Of a DNA stretch of 64,000 nt, positions 1-12,217 are shown in pieces. Each line of letters opens with the position of its first letter. The stretch's first letter is position 1. This DNA is from Polynucleobacter sp. UK-Kesae-W10. Its GTDB lineage: Bacteria; Pseudomonadota; Gammaproteobacteria; Burkholderiales; Burkholderiaceae. Where the stretch lies: contig NZ_JACVQB010000003.1 of NCBI RefSeq assembly GCF_018881575.1, positions 62,001 to 126,000 on the forward strand, in the 5' to 3' direction. The position numbers and the translations under genes are program-made. The notes under the pieces were generated by a model. The model did not search any database. It was not told the DNA's origin and saw nothing but the letters and a program-made list of their open reading frames with translations.

Positions 1-2011
1 TGATCTCTGCATAGTCTGCATTCGCATCCGCTTTCAACAGCTGAGGATTTGCAATCCATGCTTCCATAGCCTTGATACGGCGACCTAAAGTGCGCTTATC
101 TTCATAGCCATTAGCAATCATCCACTTCATCAAAGTGATATTCGATTGCATGTACTCAATGATTGGCTCTTTGTTGAGGTGAACTGTACAGCCGCCAGCG
201 GAGCGTTCTGCAGATGCATCAGACAATTCAAATGCCTGCTCAACCTTCAGATCAGGCAGACCTTCAATTTCCAAAATACGGCCAGAGAAAATATTTTTCT
301 TGCCTTGCTTCTCAACAGTAAGCAACCCTTTTTTAATTGCGTACAAAGGAATGGCGTTTACTAAGTCACGCAAAGTGATGCCAGGCTGCATCTTGCCCTT
401 AAAGCGAACCAATACAGACTCAGGCATATCTAAAGGCATTACACCAGTCGCTGCCGCAAAAGCAACCAAGCCTGAACCAGCGGGAAATGAGATGCCGATT
501 GGGAAGCGAGTATGACTATCGCCCCCAGTGCCGCATGTATCAGGCAATAGCAAGCGGTTTAACCAGCTATGGATAACGCCATCACCTGGACGCAGGGCTA
601 CACCGCCACGATTGGTCATAAACGGTGGTAATTCGTGCTGTGTACGGATATCAACTGGTTTTGGATATGCAGAGGTGTGGCAGAAAGATTGCATTACCAA
701 ATCAGCAGAGAAGCCCAAGCATGCTAAGTCTTTCAACTCGTCACGTGTCATTGGACCAGTAGTATCTTGTGAGCCAACTGTTGTCATGCGAGGCTCGCAG
801 TAGGTGCCTGGGCGAACGCCTTGGCCCTCTGGCAAACCACAGGCGCGACCAACAATTTTTTGGGCCAAGCTAAAGCCTTTTTTGTTGTCAGGTGGGCTCA
901 CTGGCAGACGGAATTCAGTAGAAGCTGGTAAACCTAAGGCAGCACGCGCTTTGGCTGTAAGGCCACGACCAACGATCAATGGAATACGGCCACCGGCACG
1001 TACTTCGTCCAGGATTACTGGAGATTTCAGTGAGAAGCTGGCAATCTCTGTGCCGTTCTTAAATACTTTACCTTCATATGGGCGCAGCTCAATTTCATCG
1101 CCCATATTCATCTGGGAAACATCTAACTCAATTGGCAATGCACCGGAGTCTTCCATGGTGTTAAAGAAAATCGGAGCGATATTGCCACCAAGGCAGACCC
1201 CACCAAAACGTTTGTTAGGAACAAACGGAATATCTTGACCAGTCCACCAGAGAACAGAGTTTGTAGCAGATTTACGTGATGAGCCGGTACCAACAACGTC
1301 ACCAACGTAAGCAATCTGATTGCCTTTTTTCTGCAGGGCGGCAATTTGTTTCATTGGGCCGCGCACACCAGATTCATCTGGCTCAATCCCTGGGCGTGGG
1401 TTCTTGAGCATGATCGTTGCATGCAAAGGGATATCGGGACGGCTCCAAGCGTCTGGGGCTGGAGATAGATCATCCGTATTGGTTTCGCCAGTCACTTTAA
1501 AAACTGTTAACTTCATGCTTTCTGGGACGGCAGGGCGGCTAGTGAACCACTCGGCATCAGCCCAGCTTTGCATTACTGCCTTGGCATTGGCATTACCTTT
1601 TTCTGCAAGCTCTTGAACATCATTGAAGTAGTCAAACATCAAGAGTGTTTTCTTTAATGCTGCTGCTGCTGCAGCGCCACACTCGGCATCAGCTAAAAGC
1701 TCAACCAAGGGTTTGATGTTGTAGCCACCAAGCATGGTGCCTAATAATTCGGTTGCCTTAATGCGGGAGATCAAAGGTGATTTTTCTGTACCCTTGGCAA
1801 TAGCATCTAAAAATTCTGCTTTTACCTTAGCAGCATCATCCACTCCGGCTGGTACGCGATGAGTAATTAACTCTAATAGTTCCGCCTCTTTACCTGCTGG
1901 TGGGCTTTTGAGCAACTTCACCAGTTCTGCGGTTTGATCCTTGGTTAAGGGGAGGGCTGGAATACCGAGAGCTGCACGTTCAGCAACTTGCGCGTTATAG
2001 GCTTCTAACAT
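1..2011 (-). CDS. acnB: Aconitate hydratase B, 5' part (gene runs off the left edge)
   Basis: Aconitase B interconverts citrate and isocitrate in the TCA cycle and usually also hydrates 2-methylaconitate. About 670 codons of roughly 860 are inside the window and stay open to the left edge. The N-terminus begins [20 protein letters not shown], followed by the HEAT-like helical domain (about residues 1-150), the swivelling domain typical of AcnB ([14 protein letters not shown]), then [20 protein letters not shown] and GGDSHTRFP. The cluster-ligating cysteines of this family lie near residue 710 and after, so they fall outside the window. The start ATG at 2011 has AGGAAA six to ten bases upstream, and a TATAAT hexamer lies at 2079-2084. 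Identification is firm; only the C-terminus is unseen. Confidence 0.96.
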   Translation of the reverse strand, partial: MLEAYNAQVAERAALGIPALPLTKDQTAELVKLLKSPPAGKEAELLELITHRVPAGVDDAAKVKAEFLDAIAKGTEKSPLISRIKATELLGTMLGGYNIKPLVELLADAECGAAAAAALKKTLLMFDYFNDVQELAEKGNANAKAVMQSWADAEWFTSRPAVPESMKLTVFKVTGETNTDDLSPAPDAWSRPDIPLHATIMLKNPRPGIEPDESGVRGPMKQIAALQKKGNQIAYVGDVVGTGSSRKSATNSVLWWTGQDIPFVPNKRFGGVCLGGNIAPIFFNTMEDSGALPIELDVSQMNMGDEIELRPYEGKVFKNGTEIASFSLKSPVILDEVRAGGRIPLIVGRGLTAKARAALGLPASTEFRLPVSPPDNKKGFSLAQKIVGRACGLPEGQGVRPGTYCEPRMTTVGSQDTTGPMTRDELKDLACLGFSADLVMQSFCHTSAYPKPVDIRTQHELPPFMTNRGGVALRPGDGVIHSWLNRLLLPDTCGTGGDSHTRFPIGISFPAGSGLVAFAAATGVMPLDMPESVLVRFKGKMQPGITLRDLVNAIPLYAIKKGLLTVEKQGKKNIFSGRILEIEGLPDLKVEQAFELSDASAERSAGGCTVHLNKEPIIEYMQSNITLMKWMIANGYEDKRTLGRRIKAMEAWIANPQLLKADANADYAEI

Positions 2012-2078
2012 TGTGTTTCCTATGAGGTAAAAGTGATCAATAGAAAGGCCAAATTGGGATTTTCACCCGATTTCGCTC

Positions 2079-2084
2079 ATTATA
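2079..2084 (-). promoter_or_regulatory. Probable -10 element of acnB
   Basis: A perfect TATAAT on the minus strand lies about 68 bases upstream of the acnB start codon. The expected -35 position carries only TATATA, so this is a suggestion from one good hexamer, not a demonstrated promoter. Confidence 0.35.
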
Positions 2085-2179
2085 GTTACTTAATTAAGTC
2101 TTATATAAGAGTTTAAACCCTAAGAAATTCATCGGGTAAATATATGCCTATTTTTTAGGCAAATGCCTGAATAGAGAAC

Positions 2180-2368
2180 TTAAACGACCTGCTCCTCTTT
2201 TAGAGCCCAAACTAAAGCCACCACCCAGCCAATGAGGGACCAGCCCAAAAAGAGGTTTAGGGCAAAAATGGCACCGGTATTAGCCCGTTTCTTATTGAAT
2301 GCAATGGCAAATGGCAAAAAGTAAAAAAGGGACAGAATGGTAATGATTACAGCAAATAGAAGTCTCAT
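2180..2368 (-). CDS. Superinfection-immunity-type small membrane protein
   Basis: This 62-residue protein has two hydrophobic segments (about 3-24 and 36-56) separated by a short basic loop with the pattern NKKRANTGAIFALNLFLGW. That layout is typical of the Imm_superinfect family, named after the phage T4 Imm protein but widespread in ordinary bacterial chromosomes, where no role is established. Its ATG overlaps the stop of the upstream DUF2147 gene by four bases (ATGA), so the two are probably translationally coupled. No phage genes are nearby, which argues against a recent prophage origin. Confidence 0.75.
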   Translation of the reverse strand: MRLLFAVIITILSLFYFLPFAIAFNKKRANTGAIFALNLFLGWSLIGWVVALVWALKEEQVV

Positions 2369-2820
2369 AGTCCTTGCTTTTCTCTAATCCAGGTTTGGGT
2401 TCGTCCCAGCAGGGGGATGCCAATATAGGCCCGCAGGTCCAATTTAGAGCCCTGATCTTTAAGTTTCATCTCGGCACGGTAGATTTCTCCATCATCTGGA
2501 TCTAGGATCAGGCCGCCGGAATAGGAGTCACCAGCCTTTTTCAGGCCAGTCAAAATTTCCATCCCAGTAATTGGCTTGCCTTTGCGATTATCAGTACATT
2601 TATCGCAAACTAATGGGGCGCTTGGGTCCAGAATCTTCAAAATAACCCCGGAATAAACACCATTTTTTTCAGAAATCTGGACAATCGCTGCCGGTTGCTG
2701 GGTGTCATCATCAAAGGTCTTCCAGATCCCGGTGATGGAGTCTGGCGTCTGGGCCAGTATCTTCCATGCCCATAGACTGAGCAGCAGGGCAATTGAAGGA
2801 ATAAAAGGGCGTTTTTTCAT
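2365..2820 (-). CDS. DUF2147 family exported protein
   Basis: A 151-residue secreted protein. I chose the ATG at 2820 because it begins a clean signal peptide (MKKRPFIPSIALLLSLWAW, cleaved near ILAQ); a longer frame from 2892 would run into the divergent pyrG promoter. The mature part carries the DUF2147 signature: TGIWKTFDDDTQQPAAIV near the start, GVYSGVILKI, a CDKC pair, GMEILTGLKK and a C-terminal YIGIPLLGRTQTWIR. Members are small beta-rich periplasmic proteins of unknown function. It is first of a two-gene unit with the superinfection-immunity-type gene. Confidence 0.8.
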   Translation of the reverse strand: MKKRPFIPSIALLLSLWAWKILAQTPDSITGIWKTFDDDTQQPAAIVQISEKNGVYSGVILKILDPSAPLVCDKCTDNRKGKPITGMEILTGLKKAGDSYSGGLILDPDDGEIYRAEMKLKDQGSKLDLRAYIGIPLLGRTQTWIREKQGL

Positions 2821-2849
2821 AGCTTGTAGCGATCTTACCCTTTTTGTTT

Positions 2850-2880
2850 TTGCAAAATCCACCATTGCTATCGTTATAAT
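2850..2880 (+). promoter_or_regulatory. Candidate pyrG promoter
   Basis: A perfect TATAAT at 2875-2880 is preceded by TTGCAA at 2850-2855, but the 19-bp spacer is longer than ideal. The predicted start of transcription, about 2887, would leave a leader of only some 19 bases before the pyrG ATG. Confidence 0.45.
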
Positions 2881-2902
2881 TACTTTTTCCAACAGAGCTT
2901 AA

Positions 2903-4567
<1,665 letters not shown>

Positions 4568-4575
4568 GGAGCGCT

Positions 4576-5439
4576 ATGAGCACATTTAAGCTTTGTGGTT
4601 TTGACGTTGGCCTTGATCACCGATTCTTTCTCATCGCAGGGCCTTGTGTTATCGAGTCAGAGCAGTCTGCTATTGATATTGCAGGCGAGCTTAAAGAAAT
4701 TACTGGTGCTCTAAAAATCCCTTTTATCTACAAGTCTTCTTTTGATAAGGCTAACCGCTCCTCCGGAAACTCTTTCCGTGGTCTGGGCATGGAGAAGGGT
4801 CTTGAGATTTTGGCTAGGGTCAAGAAGGAAGTGGGAGTCCCCGTTCTAACGGATGTGCATGACATTAGTGAAATTGGACCCGTTTCCCAAGTCGTAGACG
4901 TTTTGCAAACCCCAGCATTTCTCTGTAGGCAAACTGACTTTATACGCGCTTGCGCCCAAAGCGGTAAGCCGGTGAATTTTAAAAAAGGGCAATTTCTATC
5001 CCCTCAAGAAATGCTGAATGTTGTGGAGAAGGCTCGTTCTGCTGCAGCTGAGAAAAATCTTGCGGATCAATTTATGGTTTGCGAGCGCGGCGCATCGTTC
5101 GGATACAACAATCTGGTTTCAGATATGCGCAGCTTGGCGATTTTGCGTGAGTCTGGTGCCCCTGTAGTATTTGACGCTACTCACTCAGTGCAGTTGCCTG
5201 GTGGCCAAGGAAGTTCTAGTGGCGGACAACGTGAGTTTGTGCCTGTTTTAGCCCGCGCTGCTGTTGCTGTCGGTATTAGCGGACTTTTCATGGAGACGCA
5301 TCCAGATCCTGCTAAAGCACTGTCGGATGGCCCTAATGCTGTTCCACTGCATCGTATGAAGGAATTATTGGAATCACTCGTGGCAATTGATTCAGTAGTT
5401 AAATCCAGCGGTTCTTTTTTAGAAGATAGTCTTAAGTAA
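4576..5439 (+). CDS. kdsA: 3-deoxy-8-phosphooctulonate (KDO-8-P) synthase
   Basis: KdsA condenses phosphoenolpyruvate with arabinose-5-phosphate to make KDO-8-phosphate, the precursor of the inner-core sugar of lipopolysaccharide. The 287-residue protein has the family landmarks [12 protein letters not shown] near the N-terminus, [12 protein letters not shown] for phosphate binding, [21 protein letters not shown] and the [10 protein letters not shown] motif. A good ribosome site (AAGGAG) precedes the ATG eight bases after the pyrG stop. Presence of this gene implies a Gram-negative LPS-bearing cell. Confidence 0.97.
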   Translation: MSTFKLCGFDVGLDHRFFLIAGPCVIESEQSAIDIAGELKEITGALKIPFIYKSSFDKANRSSGNSFRGLGMEKGLEILARVKKEVGVPVLTDVHDISEIGPVSQVVDVLQTPAFLCRQTDFIRACAQSGKPVNFKKGQFLSPQEMLNVVEKARSAAAEKNLADQFMVCERGASFGYNNLVSDMRSLAILRESGAPVVFDATHSVQLPGGQGSSSGGQREFVPVLARAAVAVGISGLFMETHPDPAKALSDGPNAVPLHRMKELLESLVAIDSVVKSSGSFLEDSLK

Positions 5440-5443
5440 TTAG

Positions 5444-6766
<1,323 letters not shown>

Positions 6767-6772
6767 AGCCCG

Positions 6773-7078
6773 ATGCGGATTGTCATCTATTCAATGCTGG
6801 TATTGTTGATCGCAATCCAGTACCCCTTATGGCTGGGTAAGGGTGGGTGGCTAAAGGTCTATGAGATGGAGAAGCAGGTTGAGCTTCAAGAGGCTAAAAA
6901 TAGTCTCTTGGCTCTCCGCAATGCAAAGCTCGCTGGTGACGTTAAAGATCTGAAAGATGGTACTCGAGCAATCGAAGAGCGCGCCCGTGTTGAGCATGGA
7001 TTAATCAAAGAAGGCGAGTTCTTTGTGCAAATACTACCGACTGAAAAATCTGCAGCTGTTACTCCAACCAAGCAATAA
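6773..7078 (+). CDS. ftsB: Cell division protein FtsB
   Basis: FtsB is a bitopic inner-membrane divisome protein that binds FtsL and FtsQ and helps activate septal peptidoglycan synthesis. The 101-residue sequence has a single membrane helix at about residues 2-21, the typical LWLGKGGWLKVYEMEKQV stretch, a short coiled coil (about 28-70) and the conserved IEERARVEHGLIKEGEFFVQ end. Position six bases after eno matches the usual eno-ftsB pairing. Confidence 0.93.
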   Translation: MRIVIYSMLVLLIAIQYPLWLGKGGWLKVYEMEKQVELQEAKNSLLALRNAKLAGDVKDLKDGTRAIEERARVEHGLIKEGEFFVQILPTEKSAAVTPTKQ

Positions 7079-7103
7079 ATCAAGATGCGTTAATGATGCG
7101 TCG

Positions 7104-8069
7104 TTAGTGACCGCTGGATGGTGGACGTGTTGCGTCACTTAAAAGATCTGTTTTAAAAACTTGCAAACAGTCTACTGCGTCAAAACGGTATGGCTTGGCG
7201 CAAAAATCGCAAATCGTTTCAACAGTGCCTTGTTCAGCGAGGATGCTTTGTACCTCTTCCTCACCGAGCATCCTCAAAACGTCGGCTACCTTAGTGCGCG
7301 AACAGCGGCATGCAAAGCGAATGGGCCGCGGCGGAAAGCTTCTAACACCATTGTGTTCAGACTCCTCTAGAAACAGGCGACGTAATATAGTTTCTGGCGT
7401 AAGGGTTAAAAGCTCTTCGCTTGTAATGGTCTCACCCAGGGTTTGTATGCGTGACCAACCCTCAGCTGCAACTTGAGGATCTAAATGGGCATGGCCGCCA
7501 GAGTCTGGCAGGCGTTGCAATAATAGGCCGCCGACCATGTTGTCGTTCGAGGCGAGCCAAATTCTAGTTTCGAGTTGCTCTGAGTTCTGCATATACAGCG
7601 CAATTGCTTCCGCAGCACATGAGACAGGCTGCACTCGATTGCCGCGATGTTCTTGTAGAGCAACTATGCCTTGGTAAGGGGGCTGACCAGGCTCTCGCTT
7701 GGCGGGATCTAAAGTGATGACTAGTCGACCAGTATTGCTGGCGTCCAATAACTCTCCCAAACTTGCGTTATCAGCGATTTCTTCAGGTTCTACCGATAGT
7801 TTTACGGTGGCGCGCATAGAAAGATCGGATTTGCATTCGACGACAAGCAATTGAATTGGGCCCTTACTTTGGGCCTGAATGATGAGTGTGCCGTCAAACT
7901 TCAGGCTAGCACTTAGCAGGGTGGCTGCACCCACAAAATCCCCTAAGATACGACGCACTGCGGGCGGATCATTCCGGCGCTCCAAAACGGCCTGCCAGGC
8001 TGATCCAATCGATACTATTTCCCCGCGGACTGGGGCGCCATCGCACATAAATACCAGTAGTTCATTCAT
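7104..8069 (-). CDS. hslO: Redox-regulated chaperone Hsp33
   Basis: Hsp33 is a cytoplasmic holdase activated by oxidation and unfolding; its C-terminal zinc-binding cysteines act as the redox switch. This 321-residue protein has the N-terminal substrate-binding domain (GEIVSIGSAWQAVL, LLSASLKFDGTLIIQ) and near the C-terminus the CxC (FACRCSRTKV) and CxxC (ICDFCAKPY) pairs that hold zinc, so the switch looks complete. It is convergent with ftsB and divergent from gltX across a 56-bp gap. Confidence 0.95.
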   Translation of the reverse strand: MNELLVFMCDGAPVRGEIVSIGSAWQAVLERRNDPPAVRRILGDFVGAATLLSASLKFDGTLIIQAQSKGPIQLLVVECKSDLSMRATVKLSVEPEEIADNASLGELLDASNTGRLVITLDPAKREPGQPPYQGIVALQEHRGNRVQPVSCAAEAIALYMQNSEQLETRIWLASNDNMVGGLLLQRLPDSGGHAHLDPQVAAEGWSRIQTLGETITSEELLTLTPETILRRLFLEESEHNGVRSFPPRPIRFACRCSRTKVADVLRMLGEEEVQSILAEQGTVETICDFCAKPYRFDAVDCLQVFKTDLLSDATRPPSSGH

Positions 8070-8125
8070 AACGTAAAGTATCCACGTTTTTTGAAATTGG
8101 CGTCATTTTTGCCTGACCTGAGATA

Positions 8126-9532
8126 ATGTCAACTATGCATATTCGTACACGTTTCGCCCCTAGTCCCACGGGCTTTATACATCTGGGAAACCTGCGTAGC
8201 GCTCTTTATCCGTGGGCTTTTGCTCGACACAATCAGGGCGATTTCATTTTGCGCATTGAAGATACTGATTTAGAGCGCTCTACACAAGAAGCTGTCGACG
8301 TCATTATCGAAGGCATGGCATGGCTAGGTATGGATATTGATGAAGGTCCAATCTATCAAATGCAGCGTATTGATCGCTACCGTGAAGTCATTAAACAAAT
8401 GCTTGATGCTGGTTTGGCCTATCCGTGCTACATGAGTGAGGCTGAGCTAAATGCATTACGAGATGCTCAAATGGCCAATAAAGAAAAGCCGCGCTATAAC
8501 GGCTTATGGAGGCCCGAACCGGGTAAGGTGTTGCCACCGATTCCGGCTGATGTAAATCCGGTGATTCGTTTTAAAAATCCTATTGGCGGCTCAGTCGTTT
8601 GGGATGATGCCGTTAAAGGTCAAATCGAAATTTCTAACGATGAGCTCGATGATCTTGTTATTGCTCGTCCTGATGGTACGCCGACTTATAACTTTTGCGT
8701 AGTCGTAGATGATCTGGATATGAAAATCACCCATGTAATCCGTGGCGATGACCACGTGAACAACACCCCCCGTCAGATCAATATCATGAAGGCTTTAGGG
8801 GGTACACCCCCCATTTATGCTCATCTCCCGACCGTCTTAAATGATGCAGGCGAAAAGATGAGTAAGCGCAATGGTGCGATGAGCGTGCGCGATTATCAGA
8901 AGGCCGGCTATCTTCCCGAAGCCATCTTGAATTATCTTGCAAGATTGGGTTGGTCTCATGGTGATGCGGAAGTATTTAGCAAAGAGCAGTTTGTTGCTTG
9001 GTTTGATTTAGACAGTCTTGGCCGCTCTCCAGCGCAACACAATCCCGAGAAACTACTTTGGTTAAATCATCAGTACATTCAGCAAGCCGATCCTGCAACA
9101 TTAGCTGAGGCTACAAAACCTTTTGCCCACGAATTGGGAATGGATACAGAGCAGGGGCCAGACTTTGTACAAGTGGTCAATCTCTTAAAAGATCGCGCTA
9201 ATACTTTGATCGAAATTGCTGAAGGTGCGAAGTTGTTTTATCTTCCTGCACCACAGTTCAGTGCTGAGCAAATCGCTCAAAACATTCCGGAGGCCATTAT
9301 TCCTGCGCTTAAGGACTTGATTGCGGCAATTGCCCAGGCTGAACCCAAAAAGGAGGCTTATAGCGCCGCTTTTAAACAGGTTTTAGCCCAGCACCAGATC
9401 AAAATGCCAGCCCTGGCCATGCCGGTTCGTTACGCACTTTTTGCAACAACTCAGACCCCAGCCATTGATTCTGTATTGGTAGTTCTGGGTAAAGACGAGG
9501 CTATAAATAGGCTCTCCAGGGTCGTCTCTTAA
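8126..9532 (+). CDS. gltX: Glutamyl-tRNA synthetase
   Basis: GltX charges tRNA-Glu with glutamate. The 468-residue protein starts [10 protein letters not shown] and has the class I signature [12 protein letters not shown] (HIGH equivalent), the [11 protein letters not shown] segment and the KMSKR loop, followed by the helical anticodon-binding domain. The ATG at 8135 is an equally possible start since neither has a clear Shine-Dalgarno sequence. A tRNA cluster that includes tRNA-Glu follows directly downstream. Confidence 0.96.
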   Translation: MSTMHIRTRFAPSPTGFIHLGNLRSALYPWAFARHNQGDFILRIEDTDLERSTQEAVDVIIEGMAWLGMDIDEGPIYQMQRIDRYREVIKQMLDAGLAYPCYMSEAELNALRDAQMANKEKPRYNGLWRPEPGKVLPPIPADVNPVIRFKNPIGGSVVWDDAVKGQIEISNDELDDLVIARPDGTPTYNFCVVVDDLDMKITHVIRGDDHVNNTPRQINIMKALGGTPPIYAHLPTVLNDAGEKMSKRNGAMSVRDYQKAGYLPEAILNYLARLGWSHGDAEVFSKEQFVAWFDLDSLGRSPAQHNPEKLLWLNHQYIQQADPATLAEATKPFAHELGMDTEQGPDFVQVVNLLKDRANTLIEIAEGAKLFYLPAPQFSAEQIAQNIPEAIIPALKDLIAAIAQAEPKKEAYSAAFKQVLAQHQIKMPALAMPVRYALFATTQTPAIDSVLVVLGKDEAINRLSRVVS

Positions 9533-9537
9533 GCAAT

Positions 9538-9567
9538 TTGCGCACTTGCACAAAAATAGGCTAAAAT
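9538..9567 (+). promoter_or_regulatory. Candidate promoter of the tRNA cluster
   Basis: TTGCGC at 9538 and TAAAAT at 9562 are separated by 18 bp and lie about 45 bp before tRNA-Ala. The match is moderate. Read-through from gltX is also possible because the gap shows no terminator. Confidence 0.4.
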
Positions 9568-9610
9568 CTTGGATTGTTTTGAGTGTCTTGTAGTTTTATC
9601 GCGAGATTTC

Positions 9611-9686
<76 letters not shown>

Positions 9687-9720
9687 AGTATTCAAGGCAT
9701 TAGTAGTTGCAGTAGTCCAG

Positions 9721-9796
9721 GTCCCCATCGTCTAGAGGCCTAGGACATCACCCTTTCACGGTGAGTACGGGGGTTCGAATCCCCCTGGGGACGCCA
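9721..9796 (+). tRNA. tRNA-Glu (TTC)
   Basis: A 76-nt cloverleaf with encoded terminal CCA. The anticodon loop CTTTCAC gives TTC, flanked by the TCACC/GGTGA stem. The acceptor stem GTCCCCA pairs with TGGGGAC. It lies 34 bp after tRNA-Ala and just downstream of the gltX gene for its synthetase. Confidence 0.96.
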
Positions 9797-9837
9797 GTCT
9801 TTCTGGTAGCAGTAAATAGTATGAAGCGACGCAATTT

Positions 9838-9914
9838 GGAGCGGTAGTTCAGTTGGTTAGAATATCTGCCTGTCACGCAGAGGGTCGCGGGTTCGAGTCC
9901 CGTCCGTTCCGCCA
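9838..9914 (+). tRNA. tRNA-Asp (GTC)
   Basis: A 77-nt cloverleaf with encoded CCA. The anticodon loop CTGTCAC gives GTC. The acceptor stem GGAGCGG pairs with CCGTTCC. It is the last tRNA of the three-gene cluster and is followed ten bases later by a terminator. Confidence 0.96.
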
Positions 9915-9923
9915 AATTCAAAT

Positions 9924-9952
9924 AAAAAAGCCTCCGTTAGGGGGCTTTTTTA
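9924..9952 (+). terminator. Rho-independent terminator of the tRNA cluster
   Basis: The hairpin GCCTCC-GTTA-GGGGGC is preceded by an A-run and followed by seven T residues. The A-run means it can also stop the converging minus-strand hydrolase gene. Confidence 0.88.
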
Positions 9953-9956
9953 TTAC

Positions 9957-10811
9957 CTATTCGTATCCCACTCTTAGCTTTAAGACCTTGCGGTTGTCGT
10001 GGTGACCTATATCGACAATGTGTCTTTCAACTGCGCTGGTCTGGGAGATGAAATGAAGTACTTCGTTTAGAACGATCTCGCGTTCATTATCAATTGTCAC
10101 AATGTGATAGCTGTTACCTAGCCAAATAACGCGGCGCATTTCTGCTCTGCATCGGCTTAATATTTCTTCTGCAGACCAAATAGAGCAAGTGTCATCTTCC
10201 ACAGATTGAATAACCAGTAGTCGCGCAGTGAGTTGATGCAGCCCATCATGAGCGGCAGACATTAAGCCCTTAGCTTGATGAAGGTGTTTGGCAGAAATTG
10301 AAGATGCTCCGACTTCAGATACCTTTGAGGTTTTAAATTTGTCCGCAATTCTGCGTCGTAAATCAATATTTTTGACTCCGAAAGGTTCTCGCTCTGAGTA
10401 CTCCCAGTTTCTGAGTCCGCACAGATACAAAAGATCCAGCATAGGGCGATACCAAGGAACAGACCAGCCATCATATTTCAGAACAGGGGACATCAACACT
10501 AGTGAGGCAATATCGGTTCTTTGTGAGGCAACTACCGTTGCTAGGGTTGCTCCCATGCTGATGCCAGCAATGTTGATAATTTCATACTCATGCCGTTTTT
10601 CATCAATAATTTGGTGAAGACGGCTAATCCAGGTTTTAAAGTGGCTTGCAGGCTCACCAAATAAAAATCCAGGGACCTCTGGGATTAGAATGTCGTGGCC
10701 AGCCGCCTCTAAGAAGCGTGGAAGCTGACCGAGCTCCATGCCGCTGCCATTTAAGCCGGGAAGGAGGATGGTTAAATCGTGTTTTTCAGGTATTTTGTTG
10801 TCTTCTAACAT
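9957..10811 (-). CDS. Alpha/beta hydrolase (serine esterase type)
   Basis: A 284-residue cytoplasmic hydrolase of unknown substrate. The N-terminal strand leads into LLPGLNGSGME (oxyanion-hole region), the nucleophile elbow is GISMGA with S85, a candidate acid lies in SVEDDTCS and a candidate base in GNSYHIVTID. The layout resembles carboxylesterases and monoglyceride-lipase-like enzymes. It stands alone on the minus strand between the tRNA terminator and a divergent DUF4118 gene. No signal peptide is seen. Confidence 0.75.
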   Translation of the reverse strand: MLEDNKIPEKHDLTILLPGLNGSGMELGQLPRFLEAAGHDILIPEVPGFLFGEPASHFKTWISRLHQIIDEKRHEYEIINIAGISMGATLATVVASQRTDIASLVLMSPVLKYDGWSVPWYRPMLDLLYLCGLRNWEYSEREPFGVKNIDLRRRIADKFKTSKVSEVGASSISAKHLHQAKGLMSAAHDGLHQLTARLLVIQSVEDDTCSIWSAEEILSRCRAEMRRVIWLGNSYHIVTIDNEREIVLNEVLHFISQTSAVERHIVDIGHHDNRKVLKLRVGYE

Positions 10812-10868
10812 ACTAGATTTAGCTTTATTCTAATTATTGAGTTAGCATACACTGAAGAACACTAAATC

Positions 10869-11342
10869 ATGAAACAAAACCTTAATTCCAAACGCTGGTG
10901 TAGTAATAAAGCCGCAGGCTATGGCGTAACTGTCTTCGGTGTGTTGGTGGCTTTTGCGCTTCGTTATGTGCTGCATCCTTATCTTGGTGGTTCATTGCCG
11001 CTATTTTTCTTCCAAATTAATACGATTGTGATCGCCTTCCTTTTTGGAATTGGGCCTGCACTTTTTAGTATGGCTTTGAGCATGCCGTTTCTGATGTTCT
11101 TCTTTATGGAGCCCTTTGGCCAATTTACGGTGATTGATAGCCGCGATATCACCACACTCTTTGTCTACTTATCCTATACGCTACTGACAGGTGTATTGGT
11201 CGAGCTCTTGCGACGCGAGCAGTACAACGCTAAATTAGCGGTATTGGTCAGCGAAACTCGTTTTAAATTGATGGTTGAAGGCGATCAAAAAATGCGCAAC
11301 TTGCTAAAAAAGGCTGCGTCAAAGTCACCCACGCTGGAATAA
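10869..11342 (+). CDS. DUF4118 (KdpD-like membrane domain) protein
   Basis: A 157-residue membrane protein with about four hydrophobic segments between residues 17 and 115 (pattern FALRYVLHPYLGGSLPLFFFQ, then FLFGIGPALFSMALSMPF). This is the DUF4118 domain, found as the membrane part of the sensor kinase KdpD and related sensors. Here the protein ends in a short charged tail (about 116-157) without a kinase domain, so it is a stand-alone sensor-type membrane domain. Whether it is a remnant or a functional free-standing protein cannot be told from sequence. Confidence 0.72.
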   Translation: MKQNLNSKRWCSNKAAGYGVTVFGVLVAFALRYVLHPYLGGSLPLFFFQINTIVIAFLFGIGPALFSMALSMPFLMFFFMEPFGQFTVIDSRDITTLFVYLSYTLLTGVLVELLRREQYNAKLAVLVSETRFKLMVEGDQKMRNLLKKAASKSPTLE

Positions 11343-11361
11343 GTAGGGTTCTCGCTACCCC

Positions 11362-11384
11362 TGACCTGATGGTTATTCAGGTCA
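11362..11384. terminator. Hairpin between converging genes
   Basis: TGACCTGA and TCAGGTCA form a perfect 8-bp stem with a seven-base loop, and flanking CTAC/GTAG can extend it. There is no T-run, so intrinsic termination would be weak. It sits in the 60-bp gap between converging genes, where it may act as a bidirectional terminator or mRNA 3' end. Confidence 0.45.
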
Positions 11385-11402
11385 AGAGTAGGGTGGAAAA
11401 GC

Positions 11403-12005
11403 TTATTTCTTTGGCGATGTAATTGAAGCTGCCATTGCATCGTAGTAAATCACTTTAACTTGCTCACCAACGTTAACGTCCGTTAATAGGGCCGGATTTT
11501 TTACGGTTACAGTGGTAATTTTTCCACTTGGGCCTTTTACGGAAACCAATTTCTTGTCGCGATTCACCTCGACGATGTCAGCGATGATGGTGGTCTTGTT
11601 CGCGATCTTTTCGGAAGGCTTTTCGTTTGCCTTGGATTTGGTAACTGTATTGGTTTCTACTTTGCTACGAATACCGTCACTCTTTGTCTTGATTAACTCA
11701 ATGGCAACAGCCATTTGATAGGTCACGCTTAAATGATCACCTTTTTTAATTTGATCAAAGTTGGTGATCTCTGGACCAGCGACAAACTTGGACTCACCTT
11801 CTTTATTTTTAAAAGTAATAGTGCGCTTCTTTTTATCTACCTTGGTTACATCACCTTCATACAGAAGGTAGCTGTTATCAACAGCTGCGGCATCAATCAC
11901 AACAGGTTTATCTGGAGAGCCATTTGCGGGTGCCGTCTGGGCGAAAACGGGTGCAGCACAAGCAAAAACGGTGGCAATCGCTAAAGAGATCTGTGTAATT
12001 TTCAT
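11403..12005 (-). CDS. Exported protein with two tandem beta-rich repeats
   Basis: I do not recognise a named family. The 200-residue protein has a clear signal peptide (MKITQISLAIATVFACAAPVFA). Residues about 51-103 and 142-194 look like two copies of one unit: each begins with a D-[IV]-x-x-V-[DN] strand (GDVTKVDKKK, ADIVEVNRDKK), continues with a strand rich in K/T/V, and ends with a GDHLSVTY or GEQVKVIY strand. A Lys/Ser/Thr-rich linker joins them. This suggests a pair of small beta-barrel or OB-like modules in the periplasm. AAGGA precedes the start. Confidence 0.6.
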   Translation of the reverse strand: MKITQISLAIATVFACAAPVFAQTAPANGSPDKPVVIDAAAVDNSYLLYEGDVTKVDKKKRTITFKNKEGESKFVAGPEITNFDQIKKGDHLSVTYQMAVAIELIKTKSDGIRSKVETNTVTKSKANEKPSEKIANKTTIIADIVEVNRDKKLVSVKGPSGKITTVTVKNPALLTDVNVGEQVKVIYYDAMAASITSPKK

Positions 12006-12217
12006 TTTTAATATTTTCCTTATAGATAAAAGTATCTTATTTCAATATTAGCCTATTTTTGGCAGATATTAGCCTTCGAATAGGTGTGATTGACCTGAGA
12101 GCGGAATCAACTTCTTTGTTAAGATCCTTTCTAACCAATTTTTACTGCTTAAATGCTTCCAGGTGCCCTTATTGGCAGTCGATGGGAGAAAAAGACTAAA
12201 ACATAGAACGGAGATCA

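Noticed and set aside
1-2011. Several plus-strand open frames
   Set aside because: They lie antisense to acnB, which accounts for the whole stretch.
2180-2368. Prophage remnant suggested by the superinfection-immunity name
   Set aside because: No phage genes, attachment repeats or composition change nearby; the family is common in normal chromosomes.
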